This document shows, piece after piece, positions 1 through 10,879 of a stretch of 64,000 nt of DNA. The stretch is from Bactericera cockerelli (taxonomy: Eukaryota > Arthropoda > Insecta > Hemiptera > Triozidae). A model generated the notes under the pieces. That model had not been told where the DNA came from, made no database searches, and was given only the letters and a program-made list of their open reading frames with translations. Position 1 is the stretch's first letter. Every line of letters starts with the position of its first letter. The translations under genes were made by a program, and so were the position numbers. The stretch is from the NCBI GenBank assembly GCA_024516035.1, contig CM044964.1:10011624-10075623 (forward strand), written 5' to 3'.

Positions 1-293
1 TATTATTATCCTAGCCGGGTAGTGTTTTTTCTACTTTCTACTTTAGTTGCTGTTGTAACTATCTTGGCTACAGCTGGGGTAAAAAAATATTTACATTTTT
101 TGACTTAATGACATTTTTTCTCGAAATTTATCGCTACAACCTATCAGCTCAAAGCGAGAAAGTATTAGGCAAGGGTCTGAGGTTTCATTTGACATATCGA
201 TCACAAAATTCAGATTAGCCGTTTTTTAGCTACGCCGGGTAAGGACAAAAAATGGATGGGTGACATAATATTTTTTCACTTTTTTTACTTTTC

Positions 294-415
294 TGTGGGT
301 GTGTGTGAGTGTATGTGGTGTGTGTGTGGGTTGTGTATGATGTGTGTGGTATGGTGTGTGTGTGGTGTGTGTGTAGTGTGTGTAGTGGGGTGTGCGGTGT
401 GGTGTGCCTTTGTCT
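294..415. repeat. GT-rich low-complexity tract
   Basis: Imperfect TGTG-type microsatellite with interspersed GG and AT. Open frames crossing it are simple-sequence artefacts. It is followed by unremarkable AT-rich DNA. Confidence 0.9.
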
Positions 416-559
416 AATGGTCTGGCGAAGCGGCGCGTGTAACCCGCTAGTTATGTATAAAGAGGTTTCTAATATAGTCAGTTCTCTATTACACATTAAC
501 AGGTGACGCAGGGACCTGAGATTTTCTCTCTTAGAGTTATCTATTATATCGGAGTCCAT

Positions 560-1785
560 TATATTCAGGTTCGACTGTATTGCCTACTTCACTACCATCA
601 CCTACAGACTCTTCATCTTTCTAATCAGGCACTCATACCTACACATGGAAGTTAGCAACAGCACACAATTAACAACAACAAATATAATTATGGTTGCTAT
701 TGTTAATAGTGGGACTACTGCAGCAACACTTGCCAGCCACTTTTTTTTATAAAGCCCATGTTAGATGTATTATAGGTAGCTACATTTTTTTTCCTTCTCA
801 TTTGCTCATTATATATGCATCGCAGGTCATTCGAGATGTTATGTATAAACACACACTCACATACAAACCATCCACATCTATCACAGAGCTATGTCCATCC
901 ATCAAAATAATTGACTTCCTAGATTTTTAAACGCGGAAATATTATGACCAGGGGAGTTAGAGAATATTGGTCAAGGGGAAGGATGTCCGTAAGAGGGTTT
1001 GGGTATATAAAAAAAATTGTAAATGAAAAAAATATTAATTTATTACAAATAAATCTTATCTTAATCTCCCTCAAGTAGTGTGTATGACCATAGATGTTGA
1101 CATGAACCACTATAATCTAATAAAAGATAGATAAATAGATAAAATCTTATTCAAGGAAAAGGAAAATTCCTATAATTTTGCGCTACGCACGAAATGATTA
1201 AATAATAACACAAAGAAACACATTTATTTATTCGTCAAATTTTATATAATTTTCATATTATTTTTATTGTTTGATGTTAAAATAAATAAGAAAAAACATT
1301 TTCAAACCATGATGTAGTAGGTAACAATTTTGGCACAGCGAGTCAAAATTTGCTCGAGTGAAAAAGTGCTCCATAAGTGGATCCCCAACTGTACTCCTTA
1401 AAAGGACCCCTAAGTTTGCTTGATAAAGAAATATCTGAAATTTAAAAGACATATTTTTAAATACAATTGGTAAATGATTTTTATTTCAGCTCAAGAGATA
1501 AGTTTACTTTTTGAATCCACAGGGGTCAAATGTTGAACCCACAACATTGGATATATTGTCAACTTTGTTATTCCTTTGCAAGAGCAATATTTTATTTGCA
1601 AAATCTTAAAATAAATAGCTAAGAGATTTTTTTGTTGATTTAAACAGAATACTATGGGTTAGGAAACATTTCAAAACTTCAAATTTTATTATTTCTAGAC
1701 AGTAATTTGAACCAGCAATGGCCAGATCAGACAATAGTGACTGCCTTTTTATAATATTAATAATTAATAATAATTTTATATTAAT
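560..1785. other. Gene-free AT-rich stretch
   Basis: I see no coding region, RNA or clear repeat. Short open frames have no recognisable composition or motif. The end (about 1745-1800) is an AAT/TAA-rich run that merges into the tail of the next SINE. Confidence 0.6.
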
Positions 1786-2001
1786 AATAATAATAATACT
1801 CTTTAGTGGTAGGTAACCACCAGGCAAGGTTAATGCTCAAAGCATTTTCTACCACCTAACCCTCAGAGTCTTATTATTATGTGGTCACAAACTCAAATTA
1901 ATGAGGAAAAATTCGTGCACTGGTTGGGATTCAAACCAACGGATCCCTACGCTACCTGGATTACCAGACTAGTGCCTTAACCACTTGACTACCAGTGCAC
2001 A
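1786..2001 (-). mobile_element. tRNA-derived SINE, family G, copy 1
   Basis: On the minus strand the element starts with a tRNA-like head (TGCACTGGTAGTCAAGTGG as A box region, GGTTTGAATCCCA as B box). A body shared with 11606-11824 and 29008-29145 follows (GAGGAAAAATTC, GGTAGAAAATGC), and it ends in an ATT-rich tail. The family assignment rests on three copies in this window. Confidence 0.8.
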
Positions 2002-2487
2002 CTTTTTACCACATAATGAAGAATAGTCTCCCCTGTTAGGTATCGTACGTAATGACCTATTCGCCCAGAACATACCTAATGGTTGTTGGGGTTTTTTCGT
2101 ACTAATGCTGATGGTTTTGGCAATAAATTCCAGGTTTGAATTGGCTGGACGATGGGAAGATCTAGACAGATAGGTGTGGATAGGCCGAGGGTCGAAGCCT
2201 TGACCTCCGAGCTGCGTTGAGCATTACCCAGAAGTGAATTCGAATGGAGCATGTACTGGATGGGTATACTGAGATAAGCACGAGTTAAATGCTAATAAAT
2301 GGGAATTAAGACATAAAAATTATACAGGATAGTCTATAAATATTGTAAACCATTGTGCAAAGTATTGGGTACACCATAATAACCGGGCCTTCATCAATCC
2401 TATATGATGAGACGTAGTTACACCGTCTTTTGAATAACACGTAATTATAATACAAAGACATGTAGAATGTATTTTTTTAAATTTATT

Positions 2488-3079
2488 TACAGGGCGAAAC
2501 CTGAAAATTTCTTTTTATAAACACTAATAAAAATGAAAGTATTATAGGTAAAAAGTATTATGGGAAAAAATCTTTTTCATTGACAAGATAAATGTAGAAA
2601 TTTTATTTTCAAGCTGTTTTGAAAACAATATCTTGAAGATAATACCCGGAATTTTCAATACAATGCTGCAGACGATTTTGAAAACTTCTGTGTAAACTGT
2701 GAAGAGGTTCTATTTTGACGGGGATACGTGCAATTTCTTGACAGATTTACATCTTCAGCACCTCGAGATTCGTTGGGAGATGCTTCTGCCTTTGCCTCAG
2801 AGGAAAAAGATTCGGTGAGTGTGCCTAGCAAGAAGTATTGCCTGTCTGGACTAAAGATGATCCAGAAAACATTGCTCTCAAAATGTCCAGAGTCACACGA
2901 ACTGTATTGATCGAGGTTTTCGAAACATCACCGAACTAATCTTAATAATGTGAATAGTATTATGTTTGATTTGTGTTTGATCACATATTTGTGTTTACAT
3001 TGAAAAATATTTATTTTTATTTCCCCATAAAACTTTTTTTAGCATTTCATAAAAGAAACTTTCCGGGTCGCACCCTGTA
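2488..3079. mobile_element. Tc1/mariner-like non-autonomous element
   Basis: The ends are inverted: TACAGGGCGAAACCTGAAAA at 2488 matches the reverse complement of the right end, TACAGGGTGCGACCCGGAAA, and similarity continues for about 37 bp. Flanking TA is consistent with TA target duplication. About 590 bp lie between the ends, including a 60-codon open frame at 2728-2910 that I do not recognise. Superfamily is inferred from ends and TA only. Confidence 0.55.
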
Positions 3080-3473
3080 TATAAACAATAAGATAGGTAG
3101 TATAGGCACGAGTTAGGAACCAAGCAGGTATGATTTATACTAAATGGGTACCTCAAAGTACCCAGCACAGTTCAGCACATGGTTACATAAATAGGTAAGT
3201 GTGTGGTTTGTGTAGATAACTTCTGGACTTCAGGTTGATAAATGTGTTGGACATTAACGCTGCCATTCTAGTTGAGAAAAATGATGTTGCCTGAGATAAA
3301 GACTTTAAATTGATTACGTCCTTGAACTTTAGCTGTAGGAACATTGTTTTGGCGAAGACTTGGACTGATTCAGGCTAATCAACATTTGAGACAAACACTA
3401 CGTATAATAATAAAATTGTTTACCAACACACAATTATCTTTTGGGCAGTGTTGTATACTCCTATTGTTATTAC

Positions 3474-3692
3474 CTGGGGTTTTACGTCCCATTCAACAGC
3501 TAGGTCATGTCAAAACGAGGTAGTAACCCTCCATTCACAGAAAACCTACAAACTTTCTACCCAAATTAACCTCACCCAACCTGGGTTGGGCTGGAATGCC
3601 AGTATCACGAAGTCCTCACCTTGCTCTGGATGTTGCTTAACTTCGGTGACCTTAAGAGAACCAGTGCATTTAAAGCCCCATCGATGCTGGCT
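3474..3692 (-). mobile_element. 5S-rRNA-derived SINE (family E), copy
   Basis: Reading the minus strand, the head (GCCAGCATCGATGGGGC, GGTTCTC, CACCGAAGTTAAGCAACATCC) follows the start of 5S rRNA. The body ends with the family's shared tail (TGAATGGGACGTAAAACCCC). Diverged copy. Confidence 0.75.
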
Positions 3693-3977
3693 TTGTTGTA
3701 CATTGATCTCTTTTATAATGGATGAGAGTTTAATGAATTGATGACCAACGATTCATTAATTTTGGAAATAACTCTATAGAAAGAACGTAATATAGACTTG
3801 GAAAAATAAATATCCAGCAGTGTTCACTCATGAATATTTTTTTGAATGATCACTTGGTCATTTAAAATAATATTAAAACACCAAAAGTGAGCAGTTATTG
3901 TCATCATTACCAGAGAAATAGAAAAGAACAGTTAAAGAGTGATTGATGGAAATGCAAGCCACTTGTTGAAGTGTCAT

Positions 3978-4240
3978 CCCTACTTCTGCAGACCCTTATG
4001 ATCTTTCAATTTCGGGATGCTTTGGCCTTGCGATATGCACAAAAAATTAGTTTACATGAGCATTGTGGTGGTTGCAACGAGCGTATGGATGTATGCCACG
4101 CTCTAAACTGTAAAAAAGATGGTCCATTTAAACATGGCCATAATAGCCTCCGAGATGATGGAGCTGAAATGGCGAAACTGGCATTGCTATCAGTTAGTTG
4201 TGGACCATACGTGAATGAAATGGACTACAACACCTGCTTT
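3978..4240 (+). pseudogene. LINE reverse-transcriptase C-terminal fragment
   Basis: A roughly 90-codon open segment reads FRDALALRYAQKI, then HCGGCNERMDVCHALNCKKD and HGHNSLRDDGAEMAKLAL. The pattern FRDAL-LRY...CxxC...HALxCKxxG...RHNxxRD is typical of the C-terminal zinc-knuckle end of non-LTR retrotransposon polymerases. No palm-domain coding (YxDD) is visible upstream. The isolated 3' piece fits a 5'-truncated dead LINE. Identification rests on motif recall. Confidence 0.6.
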
Positions 4241-4264
4241 ATATTTATATTGTTCTCCAATTAG

Positions 4265-6887
4265 GTATCATAACTAAAACGTATTTCATTGAATACTTGA
4301 TTTCAAATAATAATAATAATGAATGATATTTTTATACATAGATATTTCCGATAAAATACATGATTTTATTAGTCATTTATTTATCAGGAAGAAGTAGCTG
4401 AATGCCTTCACCCATATTGTCAATGTTGTACTGATACCTAAATATCCGGAAAATTTATAAACTTAACCCACATTTTGTCTTTACGTTTTATAAATTTATA
4501 ATTTCAGTAAAAAAGCATGATTTAAAAATCAGAGCAGGAGTGTGCTTAGAGTTTTAAGGGCAATAAACCGAAGCGTCTTTAAAGCACATGGGTCAATAAA
4601 TTGAGCCGTTCAATATTGGACTAAAAATAGTTTTTAAGGCAAAATAAATTGAAAAATGAACAAATGCGGGAAATGTGATAGGTAAATATTGGACTGAAAA
4701 CAGTTTGCAAGGCACAAATGAATGGGAAAATGAAAAGTAGAGAGTGAAAAATTTGAGAAACAAAATATTTCTATTGAAATTGAAATTGTAAAAACAAAAT
4801 ACTAGTATTTTTTTTTTTTTTGTATTAGTAGAAATTGAATAGATCCCTTTGAAATTGAATTGAATTGAATAGAATACTCCCACCACAAAACAAGAGGATT
4901 GTATCCGGTATCCCTTTAGTGTGGGGTAGTCGCATGAAATATATGTTACATATTATACCTATTATGTACAATTTTATTATTAATGCAAATAAATTACAAG
5001 ACGAAGGGACAAAAATTATTTGACCTTTTAGTGCGGTGGTACGTGCTTTAATTTTCGTTATTCTCTTCTCGCACCCTTTCAATTAAGTTTATTTGTCAAT
5101 TTATTTAGTTGTAATGAATATTGTATTGTTATGCGTTAAAATGAACTAGATGAAGATAAGTTATTATTAAATTAAACATATGTCTTTGTTTTTCATAAAG
5201 TCAAACATCCGTTTCATGTATTTTCTACATATTTATAAACACAGACTCTGCCACTGAATATAATGTGTAATCAAGTTTATATTTGATTGAGACAATTTAT
5301 ATTTGATTGAGACAATCATCTCACAATAATAGATAGACGACCATGAAAACATATGAAGATGAACAAAATTATCTAAAATAACCGTCTTAACGGGTTTTAG
5401 ATATTTTTCAGAAACGTTTAGTATTGTGGGGTTATGTAGGCATACCCATGTATACGAGATAAAACTAGTATAAATTTGATATTAAAACCATAAAATTAAC
5501 CAACACCTTACAACATCCAAGGTGTAATACATTAACAATGATTTAATACAATAATAAATATTTTATTATTTAATCGCGTGATCATAATTCAATTCCGGAA
5601 GTTCTTGATTTGACGCCTGCACGAACGAGGCTGAAAATTATGAAGGTTAAAATGGCAATACTGGATCATTTATTATTATACATTGCTTTGCTTTACTATA
5701 TTGCTTTACTTTAATACAGTTAATTCCATAAACAACCATGTCGACCTTTTCAGCCTCTGTAACAAGAATCAGGCAATGTATAAATAAAATACAAATAAAA
5801 CACTCGCATTTACGAAAGAGATGTCTAGACTACTATTTAATAGTAGTTCAGACAGCTTTCATTACAAGAACCCCAAAAAGTCTAGTATTATTTCCCTTTA
5901 GTTTGTGTGAAAGAAATACTAGAATAAGAAGGTAAACGTCAAAAGATCAACATTTTTGTGTCTTTTTTGTGTGTTTTTTTTTTGCCTTTTTCAAAACCCT
6001 AAACCTACTTGTGGTCGGCATTGTTCAACTTACCCCCTCGAGATTAGGGCCTTTCAAACCTATTTATATTTTTTGACAGTTTATATTTTTCTCTCTCAAG
6101 TCCTGTTCCACTTTATCCCCGAATCTCATTTCAGGTCTTCCTCTGTCCGATGTACTTATCTTGAAGAATCTTATGTTCCGATTCAATGACATCTCACTGA
6201 CAGAGAGCAGAATCCTTTCTGCTCAGACAGTTGTCAATGTCGTCACTGTTCATCCATTTAGCCAATTTGCAAGTCAAGAACGCAAATCAGGAGAATAAAA
6301 TTAGAAATCCTGATCACAGAAATGGTTGAAATGTTGCCAAAGATAGTTTTATGGTTAGAAAAGTATTGACGGCTTTGTTTGTAGACATGGCGAACATTGA
6401 TGATGACTAAAAACATTTTTTTTGCTAAGTAACTAGTTATTATTCTTGTTGTGAGCTTCAGTGTTTGGCCGACACGTCTCCTACTACGAGACTTAATGTA
6501 TGTTTGATACAAAGTATAGACTTGGTCTCTTCTTGGCAGACTGGCATCATAAACAAGGTGTTTATAGAATAACATCTTATCTCTAAATCTCATTAGTGGC
6601 ATTGAAAATTGAAATTATCTCTTTTTATATCTCAAAAATACACGAAATTCAAGACAAAGAATTAGTTCACAGCATTATTTCTGATCGTCAAGGTTCATTA
6701 ACTCGTTTACTCACTTTTCTAAAGGTGTTTCCCCCTAGGTGTCTCGCGACAATGTCTAAGACCACCTCGACCACTGCGCCTTGGGAACCAGGAAGCAAAG
6801 CTTGCGTTTTGCAACGCATGGCGTTAAGTCACTCTATTGAGAATATAATTATATAACCTATGTAGTATGTATAGTATATCGAAGAAT
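4265..6887. other. Gene-free stretch, AT-rich, no recognised element
   Basis: Nothing could be assigned. There is a 20-bp direct doublet (TATTTGATTGAGACAATTTA type) near 5277-5318 and several open frames of 60-115 codons (e.g. minus 6602-6258) with no recognisable motif. Confidence 0.5.
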
Positions 6888-7095
6888 TTAGGGTGGAATT
6901 AATAGATGTTTATGTAATACCTCTGTGGAGCTAAGTGTCGATTTGCTTACTGTCTAAGGGCGGAATTAATAGACGTTTTTGTAATACCTCTGTGGCGCTA
7001 AGTCACGGATTGCGTACTGTGTAAGATAGGGAAAACCGACGCTTAGCAATGACTTGTGATGTAGAATTTTATTTGTCTATTAATTTCGCCCTAAA
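6888..7095. mobile_element. MITE with GGGCGGAATTAATAGAC ends, tandem
   Basis: 6955-7094 starts AGGGCGGAATTAATAGACG and ends GTCTATTAATTTCGCCCT, so the ends are inverted. A truncated extra copy of the left half precedes it (6888-6954). A minus-strand relative is at 51115-51251 and shares AAACCGACG and TTACACAGTACGCAATC. Flanking TA at both ends. Confidence 0.7.
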
Positions 7096-8133
7096 TGTCT
7101 CAGAAGCGAAGGAAAATCAATATAAATGTTAGATTACAACAACAACAAAAAAATCTCAAATTCAACGAAAATCAAATTATTTGAGTTTCAGACTAACATA
7201 CTTACTTACTCTTACTCCCATGATCATTTATACCTCAGTTAGTATTTGCAACTTTTCGTCTCTATTGAAAGCTGTCTGTAGCAATTGACTCAAAATAATA
7301 ATCTTGTATAGGTATACAAATTACATAAATCCAAAAAGAAAATAAATAAAACGAATCTTGACAACAACATGTTTCTATCGTTAGACATGAAACCTGACCT
7401 ATCCCTTTATCTCGACGATTGTTCATTCTTTCTTTCAACAAGCAAAGCACACATTGGAGTTATAGATCAGTAGTTATAGAAATATTTATTGATGTAATAA
7501 ATCAAACTCCCTTGTCACTTGTTTCAATAATTCAGATTCTATTGTCATTGAAGTTAACAAGAACATAGATAAAAAACACGTAAGAGACATGGTTGACATT
7601 GCCAATTCCAATCGCCAACAGTATTACGTATTCTTTGGTATGCTAACATTTTTGATGTGTCGTTTTATTGGAACTAAAACTATGACAAATGCATGTTTTT
7701 AAAAGATATTAATGAGTGTTCCTCGTAAGTTAGAACCCATGTCCATGATTTCAAGGACGCTCAGCTTGTAGATGGTTCAGAGATAACTATTCAGAATATG
7801 CAGGACGTTGAATAGTAGTAATGTTTTTCCAACGTGGTATGTAGATTAAATGTATTCATAAGTGGATAGACAGAATTCAAATGAAAGAACATTTTGAAAC
7901 AAATGTAAAATTGAAAAATAGAAGAGTAATGATTGAAACCATTTCGAAGAGAAAAGTCAATCTCGCAGGATTTGTAGAAACGTTGATAGACAAAAGAACA
8001 AGAGCACACCCTAGAAAATCAGTATTCAAAGACATTTGAATAATATTATTGAACTAAGAGAGTTCAGCCAAGAAAATCAGTATTCAAGACATCTGATTCA
8101 TATTAGTGAACTTAGAGAGTAAAAGAAGAAGGC

Positions 8134-8193
8134 GATCTCAACATCGCCTACGCTACGATGAAAGCTACGTCGCGATGGTGGCGTAGCTTTTTT
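8134..8193. repeat. Short inverted repeats (GGCGATCTCAACATCGCC; AGCTACGTCGC...GGCGTAGCT)
   Basis: Two back-to-back small hairpins directly upstream of the larger hairpin MITE. No terminator meaning is implied in this eukaryotic context. Confidence 0.45.
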
Positions 8194-8197
8194 CTAC

Positions 8198-8356
8198 ATA
8201 TCGCACACCTAATGCAAAAGGTATGTAACTCAAAAAAATCGATTGGGAAAGAAAATTCTCAAAAATCCTAAAAATAATAATAATAAACGATTTTAATCGC
8301 TTACTGAAAAATCGTCTTTTTTGAGTTACATACCTTTTGCACTAGGTGTGCGATAT
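8198..8356. mobile_element. Hairpin MITE
   Basis: Nearly perfect inverted repeat: ATCGCACACCTAATGCAAAA at the left is mirrored at the right (TTTTGCACTAGGTGTGCGAT). Arms are about 50 bp including TATGTAACTCAAAAAA, with a short AT-rich loop. No coding. Confidence 0.75.
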
Positions 8357-8386
8357 ATTGATGTGAGTTAAATAAAATTTAGTCCA

Positions 8387-8640
8387 GCCAGCGTCGATGG
8401 CACGTTGAATACACCAGTTCTCATTCAGTCACTGAAGTTAAGCAACGTCCATTGGGGCTAGGACTTGAATACGTGATCATTAAAATCAAATCCTCGTATT
8501 CCTGGCTATTCCCGGCCCCACTCAGACTGGGTGAGATTAATTTGTGTAGCTGGTTTGTAAGTTTCCAGTGATTGGAGGGTAAAACCTCCGTCGATATATG
8601 ACCAATTGACCATGCAGTTGAAAGAGACGTTAAAAAAATA
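8387..8640 (+). mobile_element. 5S-rRNA-derived SINE (family E), full-length diverged copy
   Basis: Starts GCCAGCGTCGATGGCACG, then TTGAATACACCAGTTCTC and CACTGAAGTTAAGCAACGTC, which is the 5' two-thirds of 5S rRNA including the internal box A region. The box C region is altered (ACGTGATCA). The body (CCCGGCCCCACTCAG, GGAGGGTAAAACCTCCGTC) and the CGTTAAA 3' end are shared with 50599-50847. Confidence 0.85.
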
Positions 8641-8844
8641 GTCTCAAAGTGGCCAAATGTAGCTAGCAAGTTACGAAGGGTTAGCTGGTTGTTTGTAGTA
8701 CCAACTTTATTATACTGTCAAAGTTGCATAGGTAACTAGTTGCATTTAATCAACTGTCAAGTAGAGAAAGCCAGACAATTTGAACTTTTCACCAAACGAC
8801 AAAAAATAAAAACTGTGCAACTACGTACACTTTTGTTTATTTCC

Positions 8845-9450
8845 CTATTTTTTTACTTCATGTGAAAACTCTACTTTCTTATGGTCACTGTCAGATACAT
8901 AATTCTTTTTTAACGAGCTGTACCCACACTTATGATATCCCATTGCATTGTTCAAACTATCATGGGCACGTCCACACTTTTCAAAACAATACATATCTTC
9001 TCCCAACAGATCTGATGCGTTGAAAGCGTCAAAAACATTCGGCAGTTCACAATTTTCGACCAATGTCATGTCACAATCATTAACGAATGGTAGTCGGGTC
9101 TTTCCGCAAGTTCCACACTCGCATGCGCACTTGTTACGTGCTATAATGGAGCAAATGTCCGTACAACGTAGCATCTCACAGATGTTAGTTTGCATTTTAC
9201 GACAAGGTTCGTCTATTTCAGGTTCGGTAAGCATGAAGTAGGTGCACACGCAAAGTGTTACCCCAGCCATGACCAATGTGTAGAGCACTTCGTATGTGAG
9301 GGTTGCAACCAGTTTGAGCCAGCAGAACAGGCGGTTCTTGTAGAGAATACAGCTGAGCAAAGACTCAAATGTCTGCCAAAGGGAAATAATGGTCTCCGGT
9401 AAGACAGAGAGTAAAAATGTGATGACATTGCAGAGATCTGACGAAGGCAT
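8845..9450 (-). CDS. Hypothetical Cys-rich membrane protein, 201 aa, intronless
   Basis: I do not recognise this protein. The single open frame starts MPSSDLCNVITFL. It has a hydrophobic first half: weak amphipathic stretches at residues 8-35 and a convincing membrane segment near 44-70 (LVATLTYEVLYTLVMAGVTL). From residue 76 the chain is soluble and Cys-rich, with about 15 cysteines including CTDIC, CACECGTC and CFEKC, so a folded extracellular or lumenal domain with disulfides, or a metal site, is possible. The tail is charged and lacks Cys (KKVEFSHEVKK). A possible poly(A) signal (AATAAA on the minus strand, 8836-8841) follows the stop almost immediately. GC content is higher than in flanking DNA, which supports real coding. 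It lies 1.4 kb upstream of takeout gene 1, in divergent orientation. It could be a single exon of a larger gene or a retrocopy. Confidence 0.55.
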   Translation of the reverse strand: MPSSDLCNVITFLLSVLPETIISLWQTFESLLSCILYKNRLFCWLKLVATLTYEVLYTLVMAGVTLCVCTYFMLTEPEIDEPCRKMQTNICEMLRCTDICSIIARNKCACECGTCGKTRLPFVNDCDMTLVENCELPNVFDAFNASDLLGEDMYCFEKCGRAHDSLNNAMGYHKCGYSSLKKNYVSDSDHKKVEFSHEVKK

Positions 9451-10879
9451 TCTATCTCTTGGTAATTAATATCTCGATTTATTATTTAATTACTGTAGAA
9501 TTTGGTTTATTATATTATTTGATAATGATAACATAATGCTATTTCTCCAGATTTAGATATTTGGCTTGAAAATCCACAGAATTTTATTCATTTTTATATG
9601 TAGACGAATAATAATGCTGAGAATATTTCTAGATATCTGATAATATTATTCTAATGTGTTCAATTTTTTTCCCCCAGATGGATTTTCACAGTAATTTCTA
9701 AACTTTTGTTACAATAAGCCTCGGATTATTTTATCTTTACCTCACTGTTAGAGACACAAAGAGGCTTACCTTAGAATGCATAGATTGTATAGGTCTATAA
9801 TTTCTTACTATTGTGATTTATAAAAAAAGCTGTCTCATAGAATGATGGATATAGTTTCCACTATTTACCTAGAGTGATCGAAATAAGAGTCAAAAATAAT
9901 AATATTGACGAAGGTGAAAAAAAAAAAAATGTAAGAGAGGTACAAAAATAGTGAAACTAATTGGTAAATCCCAATAGAGGAACAATAAAATTAGGTAATT
10001 ACAGCTCCAAGTAAAAACAGAGAGTGAAAAAAGTTTTGAACAGATCAAACAAAATAGAGAAGTCTCAGAGTGAAAAACAATAGAAAAAGTAAATGAACAG
10101 AAACTGCTTGCTTAAATAATCAGAATTTTTTTTAAAACTTTCCAATCAAAATTCCTTATTATAAGACAAGTGTAATAATGGCAAAATTATGCCCACCAAT
10201 AGTGATCGCAGATAGTGGGGAGACAACTCCACTACAACAATATCAAAACAATAACTTATCCGAAAATCCAATTGAAAATTTCCCCGACAATCTCACCGTC
10301 ATCCGAGCGTACAATCAGTTCACTTGTAGTTTTCCATCCGATCAAGTCTGATCTAGAGAAATCTTGAGGCAGAATTTTCGCCGGTAGAAAATCTTAATCT
10401 CAACAGGCAATTTTTATCTTTGTGTGATTGGAAAATCAAGCCAACCATCAACAGATTTTCCCAAAGTTAATTGAATTTACCGACCGATTATTTATCTTTT
10501 TATATAAAAACAATAATTATAGGTACGAGTTTTCCGGTATCACAGAAGAATACGAATAATTAAAACATATCAATCAATCTGTTAGGTGCTAATCTCGTTT
10601 TTAACATAGATAATACGTAATTGATGAGAACCAGTTTCGAGTCAGTGATTAAAATCTAATTTTATAATTATTTATAACGTTGATATAGGAATCCGTATTC
10701 ATTTGAAGATCATCCAAGACACATTTGCAGTGTCAGACAGGCATTTTGAATTCAACAGATTGGACTGAAAATTTACAAAAGTTCAACTACATGAAATTTG
10801 TAGTAGAAGTTTAAGAAGTTCATTATCAATACTTGAAATTAAAATATAAACCGTTTTTTTTATAACCGTTTAGCTCAAG
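9451..10879. other. Intergenic region upstream of takeout gene 1
   Basis: No coding. It should contain the promoter of the downstream gene (TATA-like TTTATAATTATTTATAACG near 10660-10680, initiator-like GTGTCAGACAGG near 10731), but neither can be confirmed from sequence alone. Confidence 0.4.

Noticed and set aside
6258..6602. Minus-strand 114-codon frame as a gene
   Set aside because: No recognisable motif, no supporting splice sites and AT-driven composition; left unassigned.
8948..9402. Plus-strand frames of 70-97 codons
   Set aside because: Shadows of the 201-codon minus-strand frame, without features of their own.
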